NCBI GenBank assembly: GCA_003166025.1 | Contig: PMWT01000218.1 | Coordinates: forward strand, 1-35,146 | Origin: Acidimicrobiaceae bacterium | GTDB lineage: Bacteria > Actinomycetota > Acidimicrobiia > Acidimicrobiales > Palsa-688 | Direction of reading: 5' to 3' | Length of the DNA stretch: 35,146 bases | Shown: positions 7,190-16,971 of the stretch, in pieces | Layout: each line of letters opens with the position of its first letter | How positions within the stretch are numbered: the first letter of the stretch is position 1 | Position numbers and translations under genes: made by a program | Notes under the pieces: model-generated | What the model was told of the DNA's origin: nothing | Database searches by the model: none | What the model saw: the letters and a program-made list of their open reading frames with translations, nothing else

Positions 7190-8295
7190 GCGCCGGCGGT
7201 ATCGCCGGGCGCACCATTGTGGTGAAGATCGGCAGTTCTTCGGTGACCGACGAACAGGGCTTGGTGGACGAAAAGGCGCTGGCCAAACTCTGCTCCGAAG
7301 TCGCCGAGCTCAATGGGGCGGGCGAGCGGGTCGTGATCGTGACCAGCGGGGCCATTGCCGCTGGTCTGCGGGTCCTCGACCTGAGCCCCCGACCGAGCGA
7401 CCTCTCCGTGCTCCAGGCCGTCTCCGCCGTCGGCCAGAGCCGGCTGATGGGCTACTACGAGCGCTCGCTGGCGGCGGAGGGCCTGGTCGGCGGCCAGGTG
7501 CTCCTGGCCCCGCTCGACTTCATGAACCGCGCCCACTACCTGCACGCCCGCCGGACCCTCCAGGTCCTGCTGGGCCTGAGCGTCGTGCCCGTGATCAACG
7601 AGAACGACGCCGTGGCCGACGACGAGGTCCGCTTCGGTGACAACGACCGCCTGGCGGCCTTGGTGGCCCACCTGCTCCAGGCCGACCTGCTCGTCCTGCT
7701 GACCGACGCCGCCGGGCTGTTCACGGCCGACCCCCGGGTGGACGTGAGCGCGTCGCTGGTCGAGGAGGTCATCGAAGTCGACAGCGTGCTGTCGCTGGCC
7801 GGAGGGGCGGGCACCGAGCGCGGCAGTGGGGGCATGGCTTCGAAGTTGGCGGCGGCGAAGATCGCCGCCTGGTCGGGCGTGCGTGTCGTGATCGCCTCGG
7901 CCGAGAGGCCCGGGGTACTTCAGGACGCGTTGGCCGGCACCCCCGGCGTGGGGACGGTAGTGAAGCCTCGCCTGGCCCGCCTGCCGGCCCGAAAGCTCTG
8001 GATCGCCTTCGCCCTGGCCGCCGCCGGCACCCTCGTCGTCGATGCCGGGGCCAAGCGTGCCCTATGCGAGGAAGGGGTTTCCCTACTGGCCGTGGGCGTC
8101 CGCGAGGTCAGAGGTAGTTTCGGGCCCGACGACGCAGTTGAGATCGCCGGCCCCGACGGCCACGTCTTCGCCAAAGGGCTGGCCCGCCACAACTCCAAGG
8201 CGTTGGCCGGCTGGGCCGGCTGGCAATCGTCGCGCCTACCCGCCGACGTCCCCCACGAGGTCGTGCACCGCGACGACCTCGTCATCCTGCCCTAA
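7186..8295 (+). CDS. proB: Glutamate 5-kinase
   Basis: ProB phosphorylates glutamate to gamma-glutamyl phosphate, the first step of proline synthesis, in the cytoplasm. The 369-residue protein has the amino-acid kinase domain (VVKIGSSSVTD, TSGAIAAGL, VIPVINENDAV-like VVPVINENDAVADDE, FGDNDRLAALVA, GSGGMASKLAAAKIA) and a C-terminal PUA domain from about residue 270. The likely start is TTG at 7186, which overlaps the obgE stop in a TTGA, because the conserved RTIVVKIGS strand begins only nine residues in and no better start exists. This implies coupling to obgE. proA does not follow. Confidence 0.95.
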   Translation: MSAGGIAGRTIVVKIGSSSVTDEQGLVDEKALAKLCSEVAELNGAGERVVIVTSGAIAAGLRVLDLSPRPSDLSVLQAVSAVGQSRLMGYYERSLAAEGLVGGQVLLAPLDFMNRAHYLHARRTLQVLLGLSVVPVINENDAVADDEVRFGDNDRLAALVAHLLQADLLVLLTDAAGLFTADPRVDVSASLVEEVIEVDSVLSLAGGAGTERGSGGMASKLAAAKIAAWSGVRVVIASAERPGVLQDALAGTPGVGTVVKPRLARLPARKLWIAFALAAAGTLVVDAGAKRALCEEGVSLLAVGVREVRGSFGPDDAVEIAGPDGHVFAKGLARHNSKALAGWAGWQSSRLPADVPHEVVHRDDLVILP

Positions 8296-8329
8296 ATCGG
8301 CCGTCCCGGCGACGGGGACAGGACGCCTT

Positions 8330-9019
8330 CTAAGAGCCCACCGAGCACAGGCCCCAGGCGGCTGAGACACTGCTCGGGAGGTTGGTGGGGCAGGCCCCGG
8401 GCGAGAAGGCGCCGACGTAGTGCCAAGCCCGGCCGGGCTTCATGTCGAACACGGCGACGCTGTTGAACTGGTCCAACATCGCTCTGCCGATGCGAGAAGC
8501 GGCGGTCTGCTCCAGCACTGGGGAGGGGACGAACCGGGAAATGGCCCAGAAAACGCGGTCGGACGGCTGCTCGGCATAAAAGACGGAGCCGGCCAGCGTA
8601 GAGACGATGTCGCGCCCCACCAGACCGGACCGGCCGGGGTCGGCGGCGACCCAGGCCTGGCGCAGCAACGGGCCAAAACCGGCCGGGACGGCCAGGTTGA
8701 CGGCGGGGCCGGCCGCCGCCGGGCTCGGGGGCACCGCCGACCCCGGCCGGTCCGTACTGCGGCCCGACGTGCCGGGGTGGCCGGTGGAGCTCTGGCCCCG
8801 GGTGTGGACCGCGGTGGTGGGCCCGGGCGTGGCTCCGTGGAGAGACGTGGCCCCCACCCGGCCCCCTCCCGCAGCACCCCCGAGGAGAGAGATGGCGACG
8901 ATGACGGCCACGACCCCCAGTGTCGCCAGGCCGGCCACGGCGACACCGGCCATCCGGCGGCGGTTGGACGGTACCGGCACCTCGGTGGAGACGCCGTGGC
9001 GGGGATGATAATGGCTCAC
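8330..9019 (-). CDS. Membrane-anchored orphan protein
   Basis: I do not recognise the family. The 229-residue product has a short cytoplasmic N-terminus, one hydrophobic segment (MAGVAVAGLATLGVVAVIVAISLLGG, about residues 23-48), a Pro/Ser/Thr/Gly-rich linker (about 55-110) and a C-terminal domain of about 110 residues with FGPLLRQAWVAADPG, VFYAEQPSDRVFWAISRF and two cysteines near the end (GACP, GLCS) that could form a disulfide outside the cell. The start is GTG 9019, preceded by GGAGGAAA; longer in-frame starts read into low-quality sequence. It converges on proB and diverges from gnd. Confidence 0.7.
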   Translation of the reverse strand: MSHYHPRHGVSTEVPVPSNRRRMAGVAVAGLATLGVVAVIVAISLLGGAAGGGRVGATSLHGATPGPTTAVHTRGQSSTGHPGTSGRSTDRPGSAVPPSPAAAGPAVNLAVPAGFGPLLRQAWVAADPGRSGLVGRDIVSTLAGSVFYAEQPSDRVFWAISRFVPSPVLEQTAASRIGRAMLDQFNSVAVFDMKPGRAWHYVGAFSPGACPTNLPSSVSAAWGLCSVGS

Positions 9020-9163
9020 GAAGGTATTTTCCTCCACCTGGCCCGCCGGGGCGCGGATGGTAGCACGACGAGGCCGGGGTTGGCCGGCGCAGGCGGTAGT
9101 TTGCAGCATCGGGCCGCCGGACCAAGCTTGCGCGAGGCAGGCCCAACTACGGACCAACTCTTA

Positions 9164-9169
9164 GGAGGA
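9164..9169 (+). promoter_or_regulatory. Strong Shine-Dalgarno of gnd
   Basis: AGGAGG about 5-6 nt before ATG 9174 is a near-perfect ribosome binding site and fixes the gnd start. Confidence 0.75.
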
Positions 9170-9173
9170 CGGC

Positions 9174-10192
<1,019 letters not shown>

Positions 10193-10193
<1 letters not shown>

Positions 10194-10211
10194 CCGCCGC
10201 GCCCGGGCGGC
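10193..10211. terminator. Weak stem-loop between gnd and gadB
   Basis: GCCGCC (10193-10198) can pair with GGCGGC (10206-10211) in the 36-bp gap between the converging genes. The stem is only 6 bp and has no T-run, so terminator function is uncertain. Confidence 0.25.
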
Positions 10212-10229
10212 ACGCTGTGGGCAACGGCG

Positions 10230-11717
10230 CTAACAGATCTTCCGCGCCGTCTTAGGCCCCTCCGGCTCATGTCGCGCCCCCGCTGCCGCGGCTATGCGGG
10301 GCCGACGGGCATGCCGGGCAGGGGACGGGACAGGGCCGCGCGTCTGCAGCAGCTGCACCGTGTGGCGCAGGTCATCGGCCAGGAGATCGGCCATGTCGCG
10401 CGAGAAGCTCTCCCGGACGACCACCCGCAGCACAGCGATCTCCTGGGCGTTGGGTGCCAAAGTGTAGGCCGGCACAATCCATCCCCGTGCCCGCAGGTGG
10501 TCCGAGATATCGAACACGGTATAACCCGGTCCCGCCTCGCCCGCCCTGGCGTCGCCAACCGTCCCGGGGGCCAGGCGGAAACAGACCAGCGGCACCGTCC
10601 CCGGTTTGCTCATGATCTCGAAGCAACCCACGCTCTCGATCGCCTGGGCCAGGTAAGCAGTTGTGGCGTCCAGTCCCTGCATGATCTCGGTGTAGCCCTT
10701 CCGGCCCAGGCGCAGGAAGTTGTAGTACTGGGCGATCACCTGCCCGGCGCCGCGGGAGAAATTGAGGTTGAAAGTGGGCTGGTCGCCGCCCAGGTAATTG
10801 ACGTGGAAGATCAGCTCGTCGGGCAGGTCCTCTTGGTTACGCCAGATGGCCCAGCCCAGGCCGGGGTAAACCAGGCCGAACTTGTGACCGGAGACGTTGA
10901 TGGAGGTGACGGCAGGAAGGCGGAAATCCCACTCCAGCTCGGGACGCGTGAAAGGAGCGACGAAGGCGCCACTGGCGCCGTCCACATGTAGCCCAACGTC
11001 CCAGCCGTGCCTGTGGTTGAGCTCCACAATGGCGTCATTGAGGGCGCGGATGGGCTCGTACTCGCCGGTGTAGGTACTGCCCAGGATCCCGACGACGCCG
11101 ATGGTGTTCTCGTCCACCAGTTCCATGGCCTCCTCGACGCCGATCACGTAGCGCTCCGGGGTCAAGGGCACGTACCTGGGTTCCACGTCAAAATAGCGGG
11201 CAAATTTCTCCCAGCACACCTGGACGTTGCCGCCCATCACGATATTGGGTGCGTCAGTGGGGAGGCCCTCCTGGCGCCGCCGGCGCCGCCACCGCCATTT
11301 CAGCGCCAGGCCGGCCAGGTGTATCGCCTCGGACGACCCCACGGTGGCGCAACCGACGGCCGCATTTTGTTCGGGCGCGTTGAACAGCCGGGCCAGCATG
11401 TTGACGCAACGGTTGTGGATTTCGGTCGTTTGGGGGTATTCGTCGGCGTCGACGTAATTGCGGCCGAACGACTCGGTCATCAACATGTCCGCTTCCGGCT
11501 CCATCCACGTTGTCACGAAACTGGCCAGGTTGAGAGCCGGGTTGCCGTCGAGGTTGAGCTCGTCGTGAATTATCTGGTAAGCCGCTCTGGGCGGCATCTG
11601 ATTTTCGGGAAGCTCATAGCGGGGGACCGGTTCTCTCAGGTTGCGGGAGCCGTACATGGGCGAAAGCAGGGAGCCGTCGTTTTCCAGCTCCGACTTCTTG
11701 ACCTTTTTGGCAAGCAT
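10230..11717 (-). CDS. gadB: Glutamate decarboxylase
   Basis: This PLP enzyme converts glutamate to GABA and CO2, consuming a proton. The 495-residue protein matches GadA/B in length and motifs: NYVDADEYPQTTEIHNRCVNML, GCATVGSSEAIHLAG, HVDGASGAFVAPF and the PLP lysine K279 in SGHKFGLVYPG (E. coli K276). The last ~30 residues are basic and disordered. In enteric bacteria GadB works with a glutamate/GABA antiporter in acid resistance; no antiporter is in this window, so a role in acid tolerance or GABA metabolism remains open. ATG 11717 is preceded by GGTGGCGGG. Confidence 0.95.
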   Translation of the reverse strand: MLAKKVKKSELENDGSLLSPMYGSRNLREPVPRYELPENQMPPRAAYQIIHDELNLDGNPALNLASFVTTWMEPEADMLMTESFGRNYVDADEYPQTTEIHNRCVNMLARLFNAPEQNAAVGCATVGSSEAIHLAGLALKWRWRRRRRQEGLPTDAPNIVMGGNVQVCWEKFARYFDVEPRYVPLTPERYVIGVEEAMELVDENTIGVVGILGSTYTGEYEPIRALNDAIVELNHRHGWDVGLHVDGASGAFVAPFTRPELEWDFRLPAVTSINVSGHKFGLVYPGLGWAIWRNQEDLPDELIFHVNYLGGDQPTFNLNFSRGAGQVIAQYYNFLRLGRKGYTEIMQGLDATTAYLAQAIESVGCFEIMSKPGTVPLVCFRLAPGTVGDARAGEAGPGYTVFDISDHLRARGWIVPAYTLAPNAQEIAVLRVVVRESFSRDMADLLADDLRHTVQLLQTRGPVPSPARHARRPRIAAAAGARHEPEGPKTARKIC

Positions 11718-11770
11718 TGTCCCGCCACCCTAGTAGTCGGTGGGTCAGGACCAATGCGGATGGCCGGGGA

Positions 11771-13180
11771 TCAACGCCCGGAGGTGCACAGCTCTACCGA
11801 GGAACTGAACTGGGGGCCCAGCGTCTGTTGCTGGGCGTCCAGGGCCTGGATCTGGGCCATGTCCTGTTGCACCCGCGACTGGTCCTTGGTCTGCGTCGCC
11901 GCCAGGTAGGCGTTCTGCAGGAAGACCAACGTCGACAGCAGCTGGACGTCTTGTTGGCCGAGCGCGGCGCCGTGCTGGCAAAGAGCGGCGTTGGCCTGTG
12001 CCGCCGACAGGTCGACCTGGGTGTGGCCGAGCTGGCCCTGGGCCTTACGGGCCAGGTCCTGCGCGGTACCGGCGCGCAGCTGCGCCTGCCCGGCCTGGCC
12101 CTGAGCCTGAGCGGCTCGGCTCTGTGCTTGGCTGAGCTCGCTCTGCTCTTGGCCGAGCCGGCGCTGAGCCTGTCCTAGCTCGCCCTTGGTCTGGCTCAAC
12201 TGGTCCTCGCTCTGGGCCAATTGCGTCTTCAGGCGCTCCCATTGCTGGGCGCTGTGATGGAGCTCGGCCTGAAGGGCGACAGTGCCCTGCCCCTGCGCGG
12301 ACAAGCTCGCCTGGGTCGAGGCCAACGTGTTCTGCGCCGCGGTCAGCTGCTGGCCCCGCAGGCTGAGGTCCCTCTCAGCCCTCTGCCACGCCACCGTTGT
12401 GCTCGCCGTCGTAGCTGCCAGTACGGCTACCACGACGGCGCCGGCCACGAACAGCCGGCGATAAGGGCGGGCCGTCCCCGGCTTCGCCTCGGCCGGCTCC
12501 CGGGCCCAACGGGCCCGCCACGAGGTTTTGGGCGCTCTTTCGGGGTAAATGTCGCCCCGTTCCTCGGGGCCCGGCCCAATGATTTGCGCCGCCGCCGGAG
12601 CGACAACGAGCCCCGCCTTGGTCGGTACCACCGGGGGCGGGGCTATCGCGGCTGCGGTCACCGAGGGCGGGGTTGGCGCGGGCGGGGCCACTTCGGCGCT
12701 GGGCACGGGGCTCAGCGCTGGGGCTGAGACCGGGGCCGGTGTGCTCGTAACCAGGGCGACTGGCGGGCTGGTGACTACTGGGCCTGGTGCGGGGACGGGT
12801 GCCCGGGTGGTGACCGGGCCCGGCGCCCGGAAAAGCGTGGGGCCGTAGGCGACAGTGTGAGATAGGGGTGAAGCGTGGGCCGGCGGGTCGTACAGGGAGC
12901 GCTCAAGGGCGCCGGCGGGCAGGACCCGTTTGAGGCCTTGCGAACGGGCTACCGGCGGGAGGTCCGACGGCGAGACGGCCGTCCCCCGCCCGCCCGGCCC
13001 GGGCGAGTCGGTCACGTCCACGGTCTCGCCGAGCCTGGGGACGTCGAGGCACGAGTTCAGTTGGGACAGGAACGAGCTGAGGGCGGCGGCGAGGTTCTCC
13101 TCATGAGAGAGGTCCCGAGGGTGACCGAACGAGGTGGGCCCTGGTGTCTCGGCCTGGCTCGTTTGGTCTGCCCGCGGCAT
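11771..13180 (-). CDS. Single-pass membrane protein with Gln-rich coiled coil
   Basis: No family is recognised. The 469-residue product has an N-terminal soluble segment (NLAAALSSFLSQLNSCLD near residue 30), a long Pro/Ala/Val-rich linker (about 110-205), a basic stretch, one membrane segment (RLFVAGAVVVAVLAATTASTTVAW, about 243-265), and an uninterrupted Gln/Ala/Leu heptad region (about 268-400: QLAQSEDQLSQTKGELGQAQ and similar), then a shorter helical tail with two cysteines. The layout is cytoplasmic N-terminus, extracellular coiled coil. A cell-wall or divisome scaffold is possible but unproven. The start is ATG 13180, preceded by AAGGGGAAA; an upstream in-frame ATG at 13243 lacks a Shine-Dalgarno. 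Confidence 0.75.
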   Translation of the reverse strand: MPRADQTSQAETPGPTSFGHPRDLSHEENLAAALSSFLSQLNSCLDVPRLGETVDVTDSPGPGGRGTAVSPSDLPPVARSQGLKRVLPAGALERSLYDPPAHASPLSHTVAYGPTLFRAPGPVTTRAPVPAPGPVVTSPPVALVTSTPAPVSAPALSPVPSAEVAPPAPTPPSVTAAAIAPPPVVPTKAGLVVAPAAAQIIGPGPEERGDIYPERAPKTSWRARWAREPAEAKPGTARPYRRLFVAGAVVVAVLAATTASTTVAWQRAERDLSLRGQQLTAAQNTLASTQASLSAQGQGTVALQAELHHSAQQWERLKTQLAQSEDQLSQTKGELGQAQRRLGQEQSELSQAQSRAAQAQGQAGQAQLRAGTAQDLARKAQGQLGHTQVDLSAAQANAALCQHGAALGQQDVQLLSTLVFLQNAYLAATQTKDQSRVQQDMAQIQALDAQQQTLGPQFSSSVELCTSGR

Positions 13181-13370
13181 GAAACTTTCCCCTTGCTCTG
13201 TCCGGGGCCGCCGAACCGGGGAGGTCGACAACGCGCCCAGCACCTGAATTCCTATTGTGCTTGTCGGGCCCGGGGGAATGCCGCTTTAGCCGCGGAATGA
13301 CCGGAAAAAACAGAACAAATCGGAAAACGCGCCGGATAGCGGAAGGTCATCGCTGCCGTTAGGGTGGGCG

Positions 13371-14579
13371 GTGGTGCCCAAACCCCCGGTGCGTGCCTTG
13401 ACCCTGGGGGTGGCGGGCCCTCATCCCCTGGACCTGCCGACTGTCCGGACCGCGGCTTCTGCACTGCACCACGCGGCCTCGGGGTTCGGCGAGGCCGGTT
13501 ACGAGGTGCAGACCTTGCGCCTCTCGACCCGCCCCGTCCTGGCCGACCTGGGCCGCCAGTCGCCCTCGTCGGTCATCCAGTACGCCGCCCGGTTGCAGGG
13601 GTTCCTGGAGGAAGCCGGTCTAGGGTTCTGTTCCCTGGGGCCGTTGGCCCCCCGGGCCGGTGCCGAGAGCCCGGAGATCATGGCCGACCTGATCGTCGGC
13701 AACCAGGCGATCGATTGCTCGGTGGTGGTGGCGACGTTGGCCGGCGGGCTGGACGTGCCTGCCGCGGCCGCCGCCGCCCGGACCATGGTGCGCCTGGCCG
13801 CAGAGACCGACGAGGGTTTCGGCAATTTCAACTTCGCCGCCATCGCCTGCATCAACGCCGGCACCCCCTTCTTCCCGGCCGCTTACCACGCCGGCCCGGC
13901 CAACTTGACGCTCGCCTTGCAAGGGGCGGGCATCGTGGCCGAGGCCCTGGCAGGCGGGGCGGAGCTGGCCGATGTCCCGGGCCGGGTAAAGGAGAAATTG
14001 GTCGAGCACGCCCAGCCCGTCGTCGAGCTCGCCCAGCGCCAGGCGGCCGAGATCGGCGTGGTTTTCGCCGGCATCGACCTTTCCCCCGCCCCCGACGGCC
14101 CGGACAGTATCGCCGCTGCCCTGGAGCAGGCGGGGCACGGGCCGGTCGGTTCTCCGGGGACGCTGTCGCTGGCCGCCGCCCTGACCGAGGGGCTGAAAAG
14201 CACAGGCCTGCCCACCTGTGGCTACTGCGGTCTCATGTTGCCGGTCATGGAGGACACGGTGCTCGCCCGGCGCTGGGAAGAGGGCTGGCTCGGGCTCGAC
14301 CAGCTGCTGGCTTACTCGGCTGTGTGCGGCACGGGCCTGGACACCGTGCCCCTGCCCGGTGACAGTTCGGCCGCCGAGCTGACCAGGCTGATCTGCGACG
14401 TGGCCACCCTGGCGGTGCGCCTGCGCAAGCCACTGTCGGCGCGGTTGTTGCCGGTGCCGGGGAAAACCGCCGGCCAACGGACACAATTTTCCTCTCCCTA
14501 TATTGTCAATACGCTCATAAAGTCCTTGGCGCCTGGGCCTTTGCCGCCCCGGCGTCGTCCGGAGCCCGCCGTCGGTTAG
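13371..14579 (+). CDS. DUF711 (UPF0210) family protein
   Basis: The 402-residue protein belongs to the DUF711/UPF0210 family, whose structure is reported to resemble glycyl-radical-enzyme barrels but whose reaction is unknown. Diagnostic blocks are GFGNFNFAAIACINAGTPFFPAAY, TCGYCGLMLPVMEDTVLA and YSAVCGTGLDTVPLPGD; conserved cysteines occur in all three. The start is GTG 13371 or the adjacent GTG 13374. It ends 25 bp before a flavoprotein oxidoreductase gene and is probably co-transcribed with it. An AT-richer patch at 13301-13330 upstream may contain its promoter. Confidence 0.88.
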   Translation: MVPKPPVRALTLGVAGPHPLDLPTVRTAASALHHAASGFGEAGYEVQTLRLSTRPVLADLGRQSPSSVIQYAARLQGFLEEAGLGFCSLGPLAPRAGAESPEIMADLIVGNQAIDCSVVVATLAGGLDVPAAAAAARTMVRLAAETDEGFGNFNFAAIACINAGTPFFPAAYHAGPANLTLALQGAGIVAEALAGGAELADVPGRVKEKLVEHAQPVVELAQRQAAEIGVVFAGIDLSPAPDGPDSIAAALEQAGHGPVGSPGTLSLAAALTEGLKSTGLPTCGYCGLMLPVMEDTVLARRWEEGWLGLDQLLAYSAVCGTGLDTVPLPGDSSAAELTRLICDVATLAVRLRKPLSARLLPVPGKTAGQRTQFSSPYIVNTLIKSLAPGPLPPRRRPEPAVG

Positions 14580-14604
14580 CCGCCGTCCTCGAACAGGAGA
14601 GCAA

Positions 14605-16029
14605 ATGCCCGAGAGCCGTGAGTACGACGTCGTCGTGATTGGGGCCGGCCCCACCGGTGAGAACGTGGCCGACAGGGCCGTGAAAGGTGGGCTTTCGGCT
14701 GTGATCGTCGAATCGGAACTGGTCGGCGGTGACTGCTCGTACTGGGCGTGCATGCCGAGCAAGGCTCTTCTGCGGCCGGTGCAGGCGTTGCTCGGGGCGC
14801 AGCGGGTCGGCGGGGCGCGCCAGGCGGTGACCGGTGGCCTGGACGTCGAGGCCGTGTTCGAGCGCAGGGACAGCTTCGCCAGCCGCTGGGACGACGCCGG
14901 CCAGGTGCAGTGGCTGGAGGGTGCCCACGTCGACCTAGTGCGCGGCCAGGGCCGGCTAGCGGGCCCACGCCGGGTGGAGGTGGCCACCGCGGCCAGCGGC
15001 ACGGTGGCCCTTACGGCCCGTCATGCGGTGGTGGTGGCGACGGGATCGGCGGCCGCCTTGCCCCCCGTGCCCGGGTTGGCGCAAGCCAAACCCTGGTCGC
15101 CGCGGGAAGCCACCAGTGCCAAGCACGTGCCGGGCCGGTTGGTGGTGCTCGGTGGCGGCGTCGTGGGCTGTGAGATGGCTCAGGCGTTCGCCAGCCTGGG
15201 CAGCCACGTGACCGTAATAGAGATGGCCGACGGGCTGCTCCCCACCAATGAGCCGGTAGCCGGGCAGCTGGTGGCGCAGGCTATGACGGAGTCGGGCATC
15301 GACGTGCGCACGGGACAGTCGGCCCAGAGCGTGGAGCGCGAAGGCACCGGAGCGGTCACGGTCCACCTCAGCGCGGGCGAGGTGCTCGGCGACGAGCTAC
15401 TGGTGGCCGCCGGGCGGCGGCCTCGCACCGAGGACATAGGGCTGGGCACCATCGGCCTGGCGCCGGGGAGCTGGCTGGACGTCGACGACACCCTGGCGGT
15501 GCGGGGCGTGGAGGGCGGCTGGCTGTACGCCGCCGGCGACGTCAACCACCGTGCCCTTCTCACCCATCAGGGCAAATACCAGGCCCGGGTGTGCGGCGAC
15601 GCCATCGCTGCCCGAGTGAAGGGCGACCTCGACCCTTCGCCCTGGGGCAAGCACAGCGCTACGGCCGACCACGGGGCCGTGCCCCAAGTCATCTTCACCG
15701 ATCCCGAGGTGGGCGCCGCCGGCCTCACTGAGGCCCAGGCCCGACGGGCCGGTACCAATATCCGGGTGGTCGACTACCCCCTCGGCGATGTCGCGGGTGC
15801 CTCACTTTTCGCCGACGACTACCGGGGCCATGCCCGCCTCGTCGTCGACGAGGACCGCCGGGTCGTGATCGGCGCGACCTTCGTGGGGCCGGCCGCCGGA
15901 GAACTGGTCCACTCCGCCACCATCGCCATTGTCGGCGAGGTCCCCCTGGAGCGCCTCTGGCATGCCGTGCCCGCGTACCCGACGATCAGCGAAGTTTGGC
16001 TGCGGCTACTGGAGTCGTACGGGCTGTAG
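14605..16029 (+). CDS. Flavoprotein disulfide oxidoreductase (Lpd/GR-like)
   Basis: This is a class I pyridine-nucleotide disulfide oxidoreductase of 474 residues. FAD-binding (VVVIGAGPTGENVA, residues 9-22), NAD(P)-binding (VVLGGGVVGCEMAQ) and the second FAD motif (WLYAAGDVN) are in order, followed by a dimerisation domain. The redox pair is C44-x4-C49 (GGDCSYWACMPSK). In lipoamide dehydrogenase and glutathione reductase the C-terminus carries HPTxxE; here it reads AYPTISE, so Tyr458 replaces the catalytic His while Glu463 is kept. The substrate is therefore uncertain: a quinone or thiol reductase is possible. ATG 14605 is preceded by AGGAG. It pairs with the DUF711 gene. Confidence 0.9.
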   Translation: MPESREYDVVVIGAGPTGENVADRAVKGGLSAVIVESELVGGDCSYWACMPSKALLRPVQALLGAQRVGGARQAVTGGLDVEAVFERRDSFASRWDDAGQVQWLEGAHVDLVRGQGRLAGPRRVEVATAASGTVALTARHAVVVATGSAAALPPVPGLAQAKPWSPREATSAKHVPGRLVVLGGGVVGCEMAQAFASLGSHVTVIEMADGLLPTNEPVAGQLVAQAMTESGIDVRTGQSAQSVEREGTGAVTVHLSAGEVLGDELLVAAGRRPRTEDIGLGTIGLAPGSWLDVDDTLAVRGVEGGWLYAAGDVNHRALLTHQGKYQARVCGDAIAARVKGDLDPSPWGKHSATADHGAVPQVIFTDPEVGAAGLTEAQARRAGTNIRVVDYPLGDVAGASLFADDYRGHARLVVDEDRRVVIGATFVGPAAGELVHSATIAIVGEVPLERLWHAVPAYPTISEVWLRLLESYGL

Positions 16030-16131
16030 CCGCCGCCGGCCGCACCGCGGCGCGCAAGTACGACGTCGACATTTCGGAAAAAGACTGGCGGGAGCTCGCT
16101 AACGGCGGCAAAACGGGCTGGGCCCGAACGG

Positions 16132-16971
16132 TCAGTGCCGGTGAGTGGAACCGGGGAGGCCCCGGAAGAGGGGGTGCTCCTCGCCGGCCGGGACGGTGAT
16201 GGCCTCCGCCACTCGCCGGTCGAGCCAGTCGAGCCAGGCGCGCCGGCGTCGGTACTCCGTCAGTTCCGCCCGGATCTCCGAGCGGCATTCCGTCAAAGTG
16301 CGGTCTCGGGCCGGACGGACGTCCTCCACGACGACTAGGTGCCATCCGAAGGCACTGCGGACCGGCCCGGTGACGCGCCCCGGCTCAGCCCCGAAGATGG
16401 CGTCCTCCAGCGGGCCGGCCAGCTGGCCCCGCTCGACCCAGCCCAGGTCGCCGCCACGGTCGCGACTGGCCCGGTCGCGCGAGGCCCCGGCTGCCAGCGA
16501 CCCGAGGGTGGCGGCGTCAGGGGCGGCTTCGAGCAGTCGACGGGCCGGCTCCTCGTCCGCCAACAGGACATGGCGCGCACGGCGCGCCTCTTTCACCCGG
16601 AAGCGGCGAGGATTGGCGGCGTGGTAGGCCTCCACCTCGGCCTCGGTCGGCGCCGGGCCGGCCAGTTCACCGTTGGCTTCGAGACGGGCTAGCCAATCCG
16701 ACGGCGACGCCGCCTCGTTCACTCCGAGGCGCGCCGCTTCTGCCTTTAGCAAGGTCTCCACCAGCAGCGCTTTGGTGCCCCAGGTCCGCAGACCGTCGGC
16801 TCGGGAGTGAGCCGGCCCGACCAAAGCGTCGGGCTCGGTCGTCACTCCGAGGCGGGCGCCTGCCGGCCGGGCGGCCACCCCGGCCATGTAGGGGGCGAGG
16901 GCGCTGGACGGCACCGGGGCGCCGTCGACCCATCCGATCACGGCTTCAGTCATGCGCGTCCGTTCAGTCAT
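16132..16971 (-). CDS. Parvulin-type peptidyl-prolyl isomerase
   Basis: The 279-residue protein has a SurA/PpiC-like layout: an N-terminal helical part (about 1-125) and a parvulin rotamase domain (about 130-240) with ARRARHVLLADE, RGGDLGWVERGQLAGPLEDAIFG and FGWHLVVVEDVRPA. PpiC-type enzymes isomerise Xaa-Pro bonds. Unlike most actinobacterial relatives it shows no signal peptide or lipobox, so it appears cytoplasmic. Its ATG at 16971 overlaps the end of the upstream mannosidase gene by 8 bp, which implies translational coupling; a second ATG at 16953 is possible. It may help fold the large mannosidase, which is inference. Confidence 0.85.
   Translation of the reverse strand: MTERTRMTEAVIGWVDGAPVPSSALAPYMAGVAARPAGARLGVTTEPDALVGPAHSRADGLRTWGTKALLVETLLKAEAARLGVNEAASPSDWLARLEANGELAGPAPTEAEVEAYHAANPRRFRVKEARRARHVLLADEEPARRLLEAAPDAATLGSLAAGASRDRASRDRGGDLGWVERGQLAGPLEDAIFGAEPGRVTGPVRSAFGWHLVVVEDVRPARDRTLTECRSEIRAELTEYRRRRAWLDWLDRRVAEAITVPAGEEHPLFRGLPGSTHRH

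Noticed and set aside
15996-16199. Small plus-strand frame encoding KYDVDISEKDWRELANGG
   Set aside because: The stretch has a less biased composition than typical shadow frames, but it has only a TTG start inside the previous gene, no ribosome binding site, and runs antisense into the parvulin gene. No family recognised.
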